Source of the DNA: Candidatus Krumholzibacteriia bacterium
GTDB lineage: Bacteria; Krumholzibacteriota; Krumholzibacteriia; LZORAL124-64-63
Length of the DNA: 11,198 nt
NCBI GenBank assembly: GCA_027056825.1
Contig: JALUJS010000245.1
Location: 1 to 11,198 of the forward strand
Reading direction: 5' to 3'
A program made the translations under genes and the position numbers. A model generated the notes under the pieces. That model did no database searches. It was not told the origin of the DNA and saw nothing but the letters and a program-made list of their open reading frames with translations. Positions 1 through 6,859 of this stretch are shown in pieces; the stretch's first letter is position 1; each line of letters begins with the position of its first letter.

Positions 1-624
1 CCCGACCTGCGGCATTTGCCGCTGGCCGAGGAACTCGACTCGGCCCTGCTGGCCGATTTCGACAACGACGGCGTCCTGGACCTCTACGTGATGATGCAGG
101 ACCGCGCCTTCCACACCCGGCCCAGCCTTGTGGCCAGAGGGTTGGGCGACGGGAACTTCCAGGATGTCTCGCGGCAGTGGGGCGGCCGGGGCAACGTGGA
201 GGCCCTGCCTTGCGGAGCCTGGCCCATGGACATCGACCGGGACGGGGACCTGGACTTGGTGCTTCTGCACGGCCGCGAGGACTTTCCCGAGCGCGAGGGC
301 CTGTGCGTCCTGTACGGGAACCGGACCCGGCACGGCGGCATCACCCTGGACCTGGAGAGCCCCGGCGGGCCGCCCCACGGCCTGGGCGCGCGCGTGCAGT
401 TGCACACCTCCGGCGGCGTACAGACCCGGCAGGTCCGCAGCGTCATGCACTACTGGAACGCCACCGTGCCGCCCCTGCACTTCGGCACAGGTGACGACCC
501 CGGCCCCTTCCGCGCCACGGTCACCTGGCCGGACGGTTCGCGCCAGGATGTCCTCCTGCCCGCAGCCGGGGCCGCCTACCACCTGGCGCAGGGGTCCGAT
601 CCCGTCGGGCCGCTAGCTCCTTGA
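1..624 (+). CDS. FG-GAP/VCBS repeat protein with C-terminal ASPIC/UnbV domain (CRTAC1-like), 5'-truncated
   Basis: This is the last 207 residues of a gene that enters from the left edge. The reading frame is open from base 1 and ends in TGA at 622-624. Two calcium-binding-type FG-GAP/VCBS loops are visible: DFDNDGVLDLYV at about residue 19 and DIDRDGDLDLVL at about residue 77. They are followed by an ASPIC/UnbV-type tail: GLGARVQLHT (about 127), an LHFGTG motif and VTWPDGS (W at 176). Proteins with this architecture are usually secreted or surface-located beta-propellers. The family has no established enzymatic role, so no biochemical function is assigned. The signal peptide and most propeller blades would lie outside the window. 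The gene converges on the gene ending at 769, and a long inverted repeat begins inside its stop codon. The domain call is firm; the biological role is unknown. Confidence 0.85.
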   Translation, partial: PDLRHLPLAEELDSALLADFDNDGVLDLYVMMQDRAFHTRPSLVARGLGDGNFQDVSRQWGGRGNVEALPCGAWPMDIDRDGDLDLVLLHGREDFPEREGLCVLYGNRTRHGGITLDLESPGGPPHGLGARVQLHTSGGVQTRQVRSVMHYWNATVPPLHFGTGDDPGPFRATVTWPDGSRQDVLLPAAGAAYHLAQGSDPVGPLAP

Positions 625-701
625 CCCGTATTATTGAATCGCTACGCGATCCCGCAAGGCGATGACATGAAGGAGCGTAGCGATTCAATAATGCGGGTTA
701 A
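621..701. repeat. Long near-perfect inverted repeat in the convergent spacer
   Basis: The left arm 621-647 and right arm 675-701 are reverse complements at 25 of 27 positions, separated by a 27-base loop (648-674). The core pair is ATTGAATCGCTACGC against GCGTAGCGATTCAAT. Both mismatches (629/693 and 623/699) would be G-U pairs in the plus-strand transcript, so the RNA stem could be continuous. The left arm starts at the stop codon of the upstream gene. The AT-containing arms differ from the surrounding GC-rich coding DNA. No T-run follows on either strand, so it is not a standard intrinsic terminator. It could act as a 3'-end stabiliser, or be a dispersed palindromic (REP/MITE-like) element. 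One window cannot tell these apart. Confidence 0.85.
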
Positions 702-714
702 TGCAGTGCACATG

Positions 715-745
715 AAAAGGCCGCCGGGTGTGACTCCGGCGGCCT
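715..745 (-). terminator. Rho-independent terminator of the secreted propeller/FlgD-Ig gene
   Basis: A perfect 10-bp stem (718-727 with 736-745, AGGCCGCCGG/CCGGCGGCCT) encloses an 8-base loop. Read on the minus strand, the stem is followed directly by a short T-run (the complement of 715-718). It lies 23 bases past the TAA of the minus-strand gene ending at 769. Its position and shape are those of a classic intrinsic terminator. On the plus strand there is no T-run after the stem, so it is called as minus-directed. Confidence 0.8.
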
Positions 746-768
746 CGTCTTCACCTCGGCCAGTGGAC

Positions 769-3153
769 TTACTTCACGAGAGTCAACGACCGGTTGACGG
801 CTTGGTCCCCATCCGTCAGCCGCACCAGGTACATCCCGCTGGCCACGAGACTGCCCCCGTCATCGAGGCCCCGCCACCGGGCGCTCGCCACGCCGGCCGG
901 CAAGACCTCATCGACCAGTGTGCGCACCTTGCGTCCGGCCAGGTCGTAGATTTCCAGACGCACCCGGCCCTCGTGGCGCACGGTGAATTCGATGCGGGTC
1001 ATCGGGTTGAACGGGTTGGGTGCGATGCGGGAGATACCCAGCACCGGCGCCGGTACTCCGTCGCCGACCCCTGAAATGCCCGACGGCTCCAGCAGAACAT
1101 CCGGACCCTGGTTGCCATGGATATCGACGGCCACCAGGCGGAAGAAGCTGCTTCCGTCACCGGCGAGATCCCGGTAGGTGGTGTCGCTCACCACGGCCAC
1201 GAAGGATGAAGCGTCTGGGACGAAACCCGGGGTCGTCCCGCGATAGAGCGCGTAGTGGTCCAGGTCCGCTTCGGTATTGGGGTGCCAGGCCAGGTCCACG
1301 CTTGACGGTCCGTAGGTCACGGTGCCGCGCAGGCCCTTGACCGGTCCCGGCGCCAGGTTGTCCACAGACAGACCGTCCACCGGAGACGACATGAAATACA
1401 CGGAATCCGAGTAGGTATGGGTGATCACCATGTAGCTGATGGGCGTGTTGTAGACATCAGTGGAGTCATATGGCGTGGCCTGGATGCTACCGTAGGCCGG
1501 CAGACCGAAGGGCAATGCCTCGTCGAGGTATTCCCAGAAGAGGGTCTTGTCAGCGCCGGATCCCCGCAGATAGACCGGCGCTTCCAGCCCCGGACGGAAC
1601 TGGCCGGGATCATCCAGCACGGTGCCCGCAACGGCGCCCTTGCCCAGCGGCAGGGACCGCCACAGGGTGTACCGGGACAGGATATTGGATCCCATATGGT
1701 CCAGGTAGCTGGCGAACCAGTTCAGGCTCACGGCGCCCCCCTGGTCCCCGGGCACATCATCCACACTTGCCAGGAAGGCGCCCGGATTGCCCCAGTAGCC
1801 GGTCTCGGTGACATGCTGCGCGTAGAAGCTATCACCGCCTGAATTGCGGTCGTCCTGCCAGGCCGCCAGGATTCCCCCGGCGCCGTCGGGAACAATCAGG
1901 GGCGCATACTGGTTGGAGGCCGTTTCCCCCACATTGACACTCCCGGTGGACAGGGCACTGTATCCGTAGGAGGTCATCCGCTCGACATAGCAGTTCTCGG
2001 TGAAGTCCGCCTGCTGCCAGGTGATGAAGATGTCCCCGAAATCCCCGGGCAGGACATCGCTCACCACCGGGATCAGGTCCTCGTTGAGATAGGTGACTTG
2101 CGACCCCGCAGTCGGCAGTTGCAGGACGCCGCTGGAATTGACCAGCTGCATGCGGATGTTGCTGAAACCGGACTGGGCATCGACCCAGACGAAGCCCGTA
2201 CTCCCGTTCGACAGCCCCGCGGCCTTGATCCTGCCATCCATCCAGGCTCCAGGGGTCACCACCGCCACCCCGTCGGCCGACCACCGGGGGTAGCCCTGCA
2301 GATCCAGCTGCTGGGCGTAGATGGCCGTGACCCCGCCGCGGTAATCGAGCCAGCCGGCCACGGCGCCGCCGGTGGTGTTGGAGGTCAGGGTCGACAGGTA
2401 TTGCGTATCGGTGTTCGAACAGACCGCCACTCCCCCGGCGGCGTTTTGGATGGTGCCGTCGGGCGCCAGGGCCTGGGCATAGATGTCCTCGTTCCCGTTG
2501 CGTTCATCCTGCCAGGCCACGAGGAGGTAGCCCGTCGAACCCATGGTGAGCAGGGGGTTGTCCTGGTTGGCGGCGTCGTTCACCAGGGCGATGCCGCCGG
2601 ATGTCCACTGGGAGACCCCGTCCAGGGTGAACTTCTGCACATAGATGTCGCCCGCTGCTAAGGAGCCTTCGGTCTGCCACGCCAAATATCCATAGCCCCC
2701 GGCGACGGTGAGACCGGGGAACAGCCCCCGGGTGGTGCCGCTGATGTTGACGCCTCCGCCCAACGGCGTCGTGCCGTCGGCCAGGACATGGTTGTAGATG
2801 ACCGAGAAGATCGTGTCGGTGTGGGCGTAGTAGGCCAGGCTGAGTCCGCCGGCGCCGTCGGCAACGGCCTTCAGCTCATGGGGATAGGCCGACCCGGGAA
2901 TACGGGGCACAACCGTCGTGCCTGTGGGGTTGCCCTGACTGTCGAAGTGCCGGACCATGATATCGACGGTACCGGACCAGTCGATGTAGGCCAGATACCC
3001 ACCGCCGGCGCCGTCGGCCACCATGTTCAGATCCGTGTAGGAGGTGATGCCGGAGGCCAGGAGGTTGCCCCCCTGGTTCCAGGCGGCCGGGGCTGTGGCC
3101 GCCGTCAGCAGAACGACGAAAAGGGTCAGGAACAATAAGGTGTTGCGGCGCAT
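769..3153 (-). CDS. Secreted beta-propeller-like protein with fibronectin III and FlgD-Ig/sorting-type C-terminal domain
   Basis: The protein has 794 residues and is read from ATG at 3151-3153. A signal peptide is clear: MRRNTLLFLTLFVVLLTAATAPAA, basic N-terminus, hydrophobic core, Ala-rich cleavage site at about 22-24. Residues about 25-465 carry several degenerate blades of roughly 60-70 residues built on the theme DGAGG..LAWQDxRN..DIYAQ..xxDG, consistent with a beta-propeller. Residues about 599-690 look like a fibronectin type III domain (VDLAWHPNTEADLDHYALYRG). The last 88 residues (from 707) have the FlgD-Ig / Por-type tail: APNPFNP, LEIYDLAGRKVRTL, GMYLVRL and terminal LVK. Such tails in FCB-group bacteria mark secreted or surface proteins, sometimes T9SS cargo. 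Its function is unknown. It is monocistronic, with its own promoter and terminator, and diverges from the ABC operon. Confidence 0.85.
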   Translation of the reverse strand: MRRNTLLFLTLFVVLLTAATAPAAWNQGGNLLASGITSYTDLNMVADGAGGGYLAYIDWSGTVDIMVRHFDSQGNPTGTTVVPRIPGSAYPHELKAVADGAGGLSLAYYAHTDTIFSVIYNHVLADGTTPLGGGVNISGTTRGLFPGLTVAGGYGYLAWQTEGSLAAGDIYVQKFTLDGVSQWTSGGIALVNDAANQDNPLLTMGSTGYLLVAWQDERNGNEDIYAQALAPDGTIQNAAGGVAVCSNTDTQYLSTLTSNTTGGAVAGWLDYRGGVTAIYAQQLDLQGYPRWSADGVAVVTPGAWMDGRIKAAGLSNGSTGFVWVDAQSGFSNIRMQLVNSSGVLQLPTAGSQVTYLNEDLIPVVSDVLPGDFGDIFITWQQADFTENCYVERMTSYGYSALSTGSVNVGETASNQYAPLIVPDGAGGILAAWQDDRNSGGDSFYAQHVTETGYWGNPGAFLASVDDVPGDQGGAVSLNWFASYLDHMGSNILSRYTLWRSLPLGKGAVAGTVLDDPGQFRPGLEAPVYLRGSGADKTLFWEYLDEALPFGLPAYGSIQATPYDSTDVYNTPISYMVITHTYSDSVYFMSSPVDGLSVDNLAPGPVKGLRGTVTYGPSSVDLAWHPNTEADLDHYALYRGTTPGFVPDASSFVAVVSDTTYRDLAGDGSSFFRLVAVDIHGNQGPDVLLEPSGISGVGDGVPAPVLGISRIAPNPFNPMTRIEFTVRHEGRVRLEIYDLAGRKVRTLVDEVLPAGVASARWRGLDDGGSLVASGMYLVRLTDGDQAVNRSLTLVK

Positions 3154-3158
3154 GGAGT

Positions 3159-3165
3159 CCTCCTC
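3159..3165 (-). promoter_or_regulatory. Shine-Dalgarno that sets the start at 3153
   Basis: On the minus strand the sequence GAGGAGG lies 5 bases before the ATG at 3153. The frame stays open to a GTG at 3180, but that codon has no ribosome-binding site. Starting there would also add nine charged residues in front of the signal peptide. The ATG at 3153 is therefore chosen. Confidence 0.8.
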
Positions 3166-3194
3166 GGGCCAACTTTTCACAAAAACTTCTACCT

Positions 3195-3223
3195 ATTTTA
3201 TAGGATTTTCCTGACATGTTCAA
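3195..3223 (-). promoter_or_regulatory. Predicted sigma70-type promoter for the minus-strand secreted-protein gene
   Basis: Read on the minus strand, TTGAAC (3218-3223; 4 of 6 to consensus) is followed after 17 bases by TAAAAT (3195-3200; 5 of 6). They sit in a distinctly AT-rich patch about 40 bases upstream of the start codon. A 13-base palindrome, CCTAT-TTT-ATAGG (3192-3204), overlaps the -10 box and could be an operator. This is a by-eye match. Confidence 0.5.
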
Positions 3224-3304
3224 TGTGAAATTTTAATAACAATTTTCATATTCCAAGCCGGTGCATTTTTTCGCCTCTTGCCGGGAACTTCACCCCATCC
3301 CTTG

Positions 3305-3333
3305 TTGTTACCCTGCGGTTGCGCTGGTATTCT
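3305..3333 (+). promoter_or_regulatory. Possible promoter for the Gld-type ABC operon
   Basis: TTGTTA (3305-3310) and TATTCT (3328-3333) are separated by 17 bases, and each matches consensus at 4 of 6 positions. They lie about 70 bases upstream of the operon's first ATG. The match is weak. It is reported because the operon needs a promoter in 3224-3401 and this is the best-spaced pair I could find. Confidence 0.3.
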
Positions 3334-3401
3334 GGCGCCGTTTTGCGTTGTTTCGCGCTTGATTCCAAGTTCTTCACCAAAACCCCTGAGGAGCCTTCGT
3401 C

Positions 3402-4373
3402 ATGATCGAAGTCCAAGGCATCACGAAGAGCTTCGGGACCACTCTCGCGCTCGATGACGTGTCGTTCCGGATCGACAAGGGGGAAATCCTCGGTTTCCTC
3501 GGTCCCAACGGCGCGGGCAAGAGCACGACCATGAAGATCATCACCACCTTCCTGGCGCCCGATGCCGGCACCGTGAAGGTCGATGGGATCGATGTCCTGG
3601 AGCAGCCGCTGGCCGTCCGCGGCCGCATCGGCTACCTGCCCGAAAACGTTCCCCTCTACCCGGACATGAACGTCGAGGAATACCTGAGCTTCGTGGGGCA
3701 GGCGCGCGGTCTGGACGGCGCCCGGCTCAAGGAGCGCCTGGACTGGTGCGTGGAGGCCTGCGGCCTGGTCACCGAGTTCAAGAAGCCCATCGGCGACCTG
3801 TCCAAGGGCTACAAGCAGCGCACCGGCCTGGCCCAGGCCCTGATCCACGACCCGGACATCCTGATCCTGGACGAGCCCACCAGCGGCCTGGACCCCCTGC
3901 AGATCCTGGGCATCCGCGAGCTGATCAAGAGCCTCGCCGGACAGAAGACCATCATCTTCTCCACCCACATCCTGCAGGAGGTCGGTCCGGTGACCGACCG
4001 GGTGGTGATCATCAACGAGGGCGGGATCATCGCCGACGGCCACCTGGACGAACTGGCCCGCGACGCCATGGGCGACGACCGGGTGATCCTGGCGGTGCGC
4101 AACGCCCCCGGCAGCGTCGAGGAGGCCCTGCGCGGGGTGCCCGGCGTCACCGCGGTCAAGGTCCTGGCCTCCCCCGGCCTGGACAGCACCGGCACCAGCC
4201 GCTTCGAGATCCGCGGCCCCTTCGACCAGGACCTCATCGGCCAGCTCGACCGCCTGTGCAAGGAGCACGGCTGGGAGCTGACCGAGCTGCGCGAGGCCAT
4301 GTTCTCCCTCGAGGACACGTTCATCGAGTTGACCCGGCGCTCCCTGGGCCACGGCAGGAAGGAGGTGGCCTAG
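3402..4373 (+). CDS. ABC transporter ATP-binding protein, GldA/ABC-2 type
   Basis: This is a 323-residue cytoplasmic ATPase expected to power the permease encoded next to it. All nucleotide-binding motifs are present and intact. Walker A is GPNGAGKST (34-42), Q-loop region GYLPEN (77-82, with E in place of Q, common in this subfamily), signature LSKGYKQR (133-140), Walker B ILILDEP with D157/E158, D-loop SGLDP, and H-loop STH with H189. A C-terminal extension of about 90 residues after the core is typical of GldA/NatA/YhaQ-like ABC-2 ATPases. AGGAG lies 8 bases before the ATG. Its TAG directly abuts the next gene's ATG. The closest described relatives are GldA of the Bacteroidota gliding ABC complex and the wider family of ATPases next to GldG-like proteins. 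The substrate is unknown. Confidence 0.92.
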   Translation: MIEVQGITKSFGTTLALDDVSFRIDKGEILGFLGPNGAGKSTTMKIITTFLAPDAGTVKVDGIDVLEQPLAVRGRIGYLPENVPLYPDMNVEEYLSFVGQARGLDGARLKERLDWCVEACGLVTEFKKPIGDLSKGYKQRTGLAQALIHDPDILILDEPTSGLDPLQILGIRELIKSLAGQKTIIFSTHILQEVGPVTDRVVIINEGGIIADGHLDELARDAMGDDRVILAVRNAPGSVEEALRGVPGVTAVKVLASPGLDSTGTSRFEIRGPFDQDLIGQLDRLCKEHGWELTELREAMFSLEDTFIELTRRSLGHGRKEVA

Positions 4374-5099
4374 ATGCGCAACGTGATGACCGTCTTCAAG
4401 CGCGAGTACGCCGCCTACTTCAACAGCCCCATCGCGTACATCTTCATCATCGCCTTCCTGGTGCTCAACAGCGGGCTGTTCATGACCGGCTTCTTCCTGA
4501 ACGGGACCGCCGACCTGCGGGCCTTCTTCGGGAACCTGCCGTTCTTCCTGATCTTCTTCATCCCCGCGGTCAGCATGCGGCTGTGGGCCGAGGACAAGCG
4601 CACCGGCACCTTCGAGCTGCTGATGACCCTGCCCATGCCCGCCCGCGACGTGATGCTCGGCAAGTACCTGGCCGCCCTGGCCTTCTACCTGGTGGCCCTG
4701 GCCGGCACCCTGCCCCTGGTGATCATGGTGGCGGTGCTCGGCAACCCGGACATGGGCGCCATCTGGAGCGGCTACATCGGCAGCATCCTGCTGGGGGCCC
4801 TGTACCTGGGCATCGGGACCTTCACCAGCGGCCTGACCCGCGACCAGATCTCGGCGGTGATCCTGGGGATCATGGCCTGCTTCCTGGTTTTCATCCTGGG
4901 CGTCGGCGGGGTGGCCGCCACCATCGACGGCTGGCTGCCGGGCCTGGGCTCGTTCCTGCAGAACTACGTGGGGCTGTCCGGCCACTACGACATGATGCTG
5001 CGGGGGGTGGTCGCCCTGGGCGACCTGGCCTACTTCCTGGGCCTGACCGCCCTGTTCCTGACCCTCAACACCCTCTGGCTGGAAGGGAGGAAGTACTAG
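4374..5099 (+). CDS. ABC-2 type permease, GldF-like
   Basis: This 241-residue integral membrane protein has six predicted hydrophobic segments, at about 20-41, 50-68, 97-119, 130-150, 159-181 and 215-236. The amphipathic N-terminal stretch with FKREYAAYFNSPIAY and the loop RLWAEDKRTGTFELLMTLP after the second segment are hallmarks of the GldF/ABC-2 permease family. The length is normal for a single-domain permease. The protein should form a dimer with two copies of the upstream ATPase in the inner membrane. The ATG follows the upstream stop with no gap, and GGAGG lies inside the end of the ATPase gene, so translation is probably coupled. Transported substrate unknown. Confidence 0.9.
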   Translation: MRNVMTVFKREYAAYFNSPIAYIFIIAFLVLNSGLFMTGFFLNGTADLRAFFGNLPFFLIFFIPAVSMRLWAEDKRTGTFELLMTLPMPARDVMLGKYLAALAFYLVALAGTLPLVIMVAVLGNPDMGAIWSGYIGSILLGALYLGIGTFTSGLTRDQISAVILGIMACFLVFILGVGGVAATIDGWLPGLGSFLQNYVGLSGHYDMMLRGVVALGDLAYFLGLTALFLTLNTLWLEGRKY

Positions 5100-5100
5100 C

Positions 5101-6837
5101 ATGAACAGCAAGCGACGCAACTTCCGCCTGACCTTCACCCTCGCCACGGTGTTGCTGGCCGGCATCGTGTTCTTCCTGATCTCGGTGCTGGGCAACCTCC
5201 AGGGCGCCCGCGTGGACATGACCAGCGACAAGCTGTTCACCCTGTCCGACTCCGCGGTGAAGATCCTGGAGAACCTCAAGGTCCCGGTGCAGGTCAAGCT
5301 CTACATCACCCCCGCGGAGAAGATGCCCACCCAGTTGCGCAACCTCGAGCGGGACATCACCGAACAGATGAACAACTTCGCCGGCGTCAGTCACGGCATG
5401 CTGCAGTTCTCCGTCCACAATCCGCAGGACGACGAGGACATGCAGAAGAACCTGGCCGCCAAGGGCATCCAGCCGTTCCAGGTCCAGTCCATCGAGAAGG
5501 ACGAGATGGGCATCAAGCTGATCTGGAGCGCCATGACCATCGCCTACAAGGACAAGCCGGAGGAGGTCCTGCCGCGCATCCTGCCCCAGGACCTGGCGGC
5601 CCTCGAGCAGGACGTCATCGATCCCATCTACCGGTTGACGCGGGAGAAGACCCCGCGCATCGGGCTGTTCGCGCCCAGGAAGGAGGTGGACCAGCAGCTG
5701 GCCATGATGTACCTGCAGCAGGGCATGCAGCCGCCCGAGCCGCAGGACCAGTACACCAAGCTGGCCGACATGCTCCGCAACGCCCACTACGAGGTGGTGC
5801 CCGTGGAGCTTACGCCCCAGAGCCCCATGCCCGACGACCTGGACTGCCTGGTGGTGATGGCCACCACCAAGCTCAACGAACGCCAGGTCTACGAGATCAA
5901 CCGGGCCGTGCGCGCGGGTACCCCGACGATCATGGCCGTGCAGGCCCACGAGTACAACTACGCCCCCGGCCGCAACGGCGGCTGGACCATCTCCGGCGTG
6001 GAGACCGAGACCGGCCTGGAGCCCCTGCTGAAGAAGTTCGGCCTGGAGGTCTCCGAGGACCACTTCTTCGACAGCGCCATGGAGACCATCGACCTGCCGC
6101 GCGAGGTGAACCTGGGCGGCCTGCGCATGCAGACCCGTGAGCCGGTGAAGCTGCCCATCCAGATCCGGGTCACCGAGAACCAGATGCTGCAGGACTCCCC
6201 CATCGTCAGCCGCATCAGCCAGCTCTTCTACCTGTGGGGCACCCCGGTCGAGCCCGACCCGGACGTCCTGTCCCAGAACGGGCTGAAGGCGTCGAACCTC
6301 ATCGTCAGCAGCCCCGACTGCTGGTCCATGACCTTCGACACCGCGCCGTTGCCGGGCAGCGCCATGAACCCCAGCGGCAAGAAGATGCTCGGGGCCCAGC
6401 CCCTGCTGGTCCAGGCCGAGGGCACCTTCCCGGACATCTACGCCGACGCCGGGGTGCCGGACTGGCCCGCTTCGGCCGACAGCGCCGCGGTGGCCGCGGC
6501 CTCCGACCCGGAGCCCGTGGAGCCGCAGCCGGCCACCCTGCTGGTCATCGGCAGCGCCAAGATGTTCGACGACAACATCCTGGGCGCGGCCCAGAACGCC
6601 GTGCTGGTGCGCAACGCCGTGGACTTCCTGGCCGGATCCCGGGACCTGCTGTCCATCCGGGCCAAGAGCCTGACCCAGCGGGTGATCCGGCCGGTAGCCG
6701 CGGGCGAGAAGATGATCTGGCGACTCTTCGTGGTGCTGCTGGTGCCGGTCATCCTGGCGGTCTACGGCGTGATGCGCGCCGGCATGCGCCGCAAGGAGGC
6801 CGCCCGGTACGCCGAGGCCCTTCACCATCGCGGTTGA
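5101..6837 (+). CDS. GldG-family ABC-associated membrane-anchored protein
   Basis: This is a 578-residue protein with one membrane helix at each end: about residues 12-31 after a basic N-terminus, and about 541-560, followed by a basic C-terminal tail. The large region between them is expected outside the cytoplasmic membrane. After the first helix comes the family hallmark DMTSDKLFTLSDSAVKIL, then VPVQVKLYITPAEKMP. Near the C-terminus are LLVIGSAKMFDDNIL, RNAVDFLAG and LLSIRAKSL, all typical of GldG / ABC-transporter auxiliary (PF09822-type) proteins. An Ala/Pro/Glu-rich low-complexity linker lies at about 456-477. GGGAGG lies 10 bases before the ATG, one base after the permease stop. GldG is needed for gliding in Bacteroidota; outside that group its role is undefined. 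Family assignment strong, function inferred. Confidence 0.87.
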   Translation: MNSKRRNFRLTFTLATVLLAGIVFFLISVLGNLQGARVDMTSDKLFTLSDSAVKILENLKVPVQVKLYITPAEKMPTQLRNLERDITEQMNNFAGVSHGMLQFSVHNPQDDEDMQKNLAAKGIQPFQVQSIEKDEMGIKLIWSAMTIAYKDKPEEVLPRILPQDLAALEQDVIDPIYRLTREKTPRIGLFAPRKEVDQQLAMMYLQQGMQPPEPQDQYTKLADMLRNAHYEVVPVELTPQSPMPDDLDCLVVMATTKLNERQVYEINRAVRAGTPTIMAVQAHEYNYAPGRNGGWTISGVETETGLEPLLKKFGLEVSEDHFFDSAMETIDLPREVNLGGLRMQTREPVKLPIQIRVTENQMLQDSPIVSRISQLFYLWGTPVEPDPDVLSQNGLKASNLIVSSPDCWSMTFDTAPLPGSAMNPSGKKMLGAQPLLVQAEGTFPDIYADAGVPDWPASADSAAVAAASDPEPVEPQPATLLVIGSAKMFDDNILGAAQNAVLVRNAVDFLAGSRDLLSIRAKSLTQRVIRPVAAGEKMIWRLFVVLLVPVILAVYGVMRAGMRRKEAARYAEALHHRG

Positions 6838-6859
6838 GAACCCGCAGGGAGGATGCGAC

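Noticed and set aside
634..1074. Plus-strand open frame spanning the convergent spacer and the end of the secreted-protein gene
   Set aside because: It crosses both the inverted repeat and the terminator, has no domain, and is antisense to the FlgD-Ig domain of a supported gene.
3246..5297. 683-codon open frame on the minus strand opposite the ABC ATPase and permease genes
   Set aside because: It is a shadow of the GC-rich third-position bias. The translation is a low-complexity mix of Gly, Gln, Asp, Val and His with no recognisable domain, while the plus strand has intact family motifs throughout.
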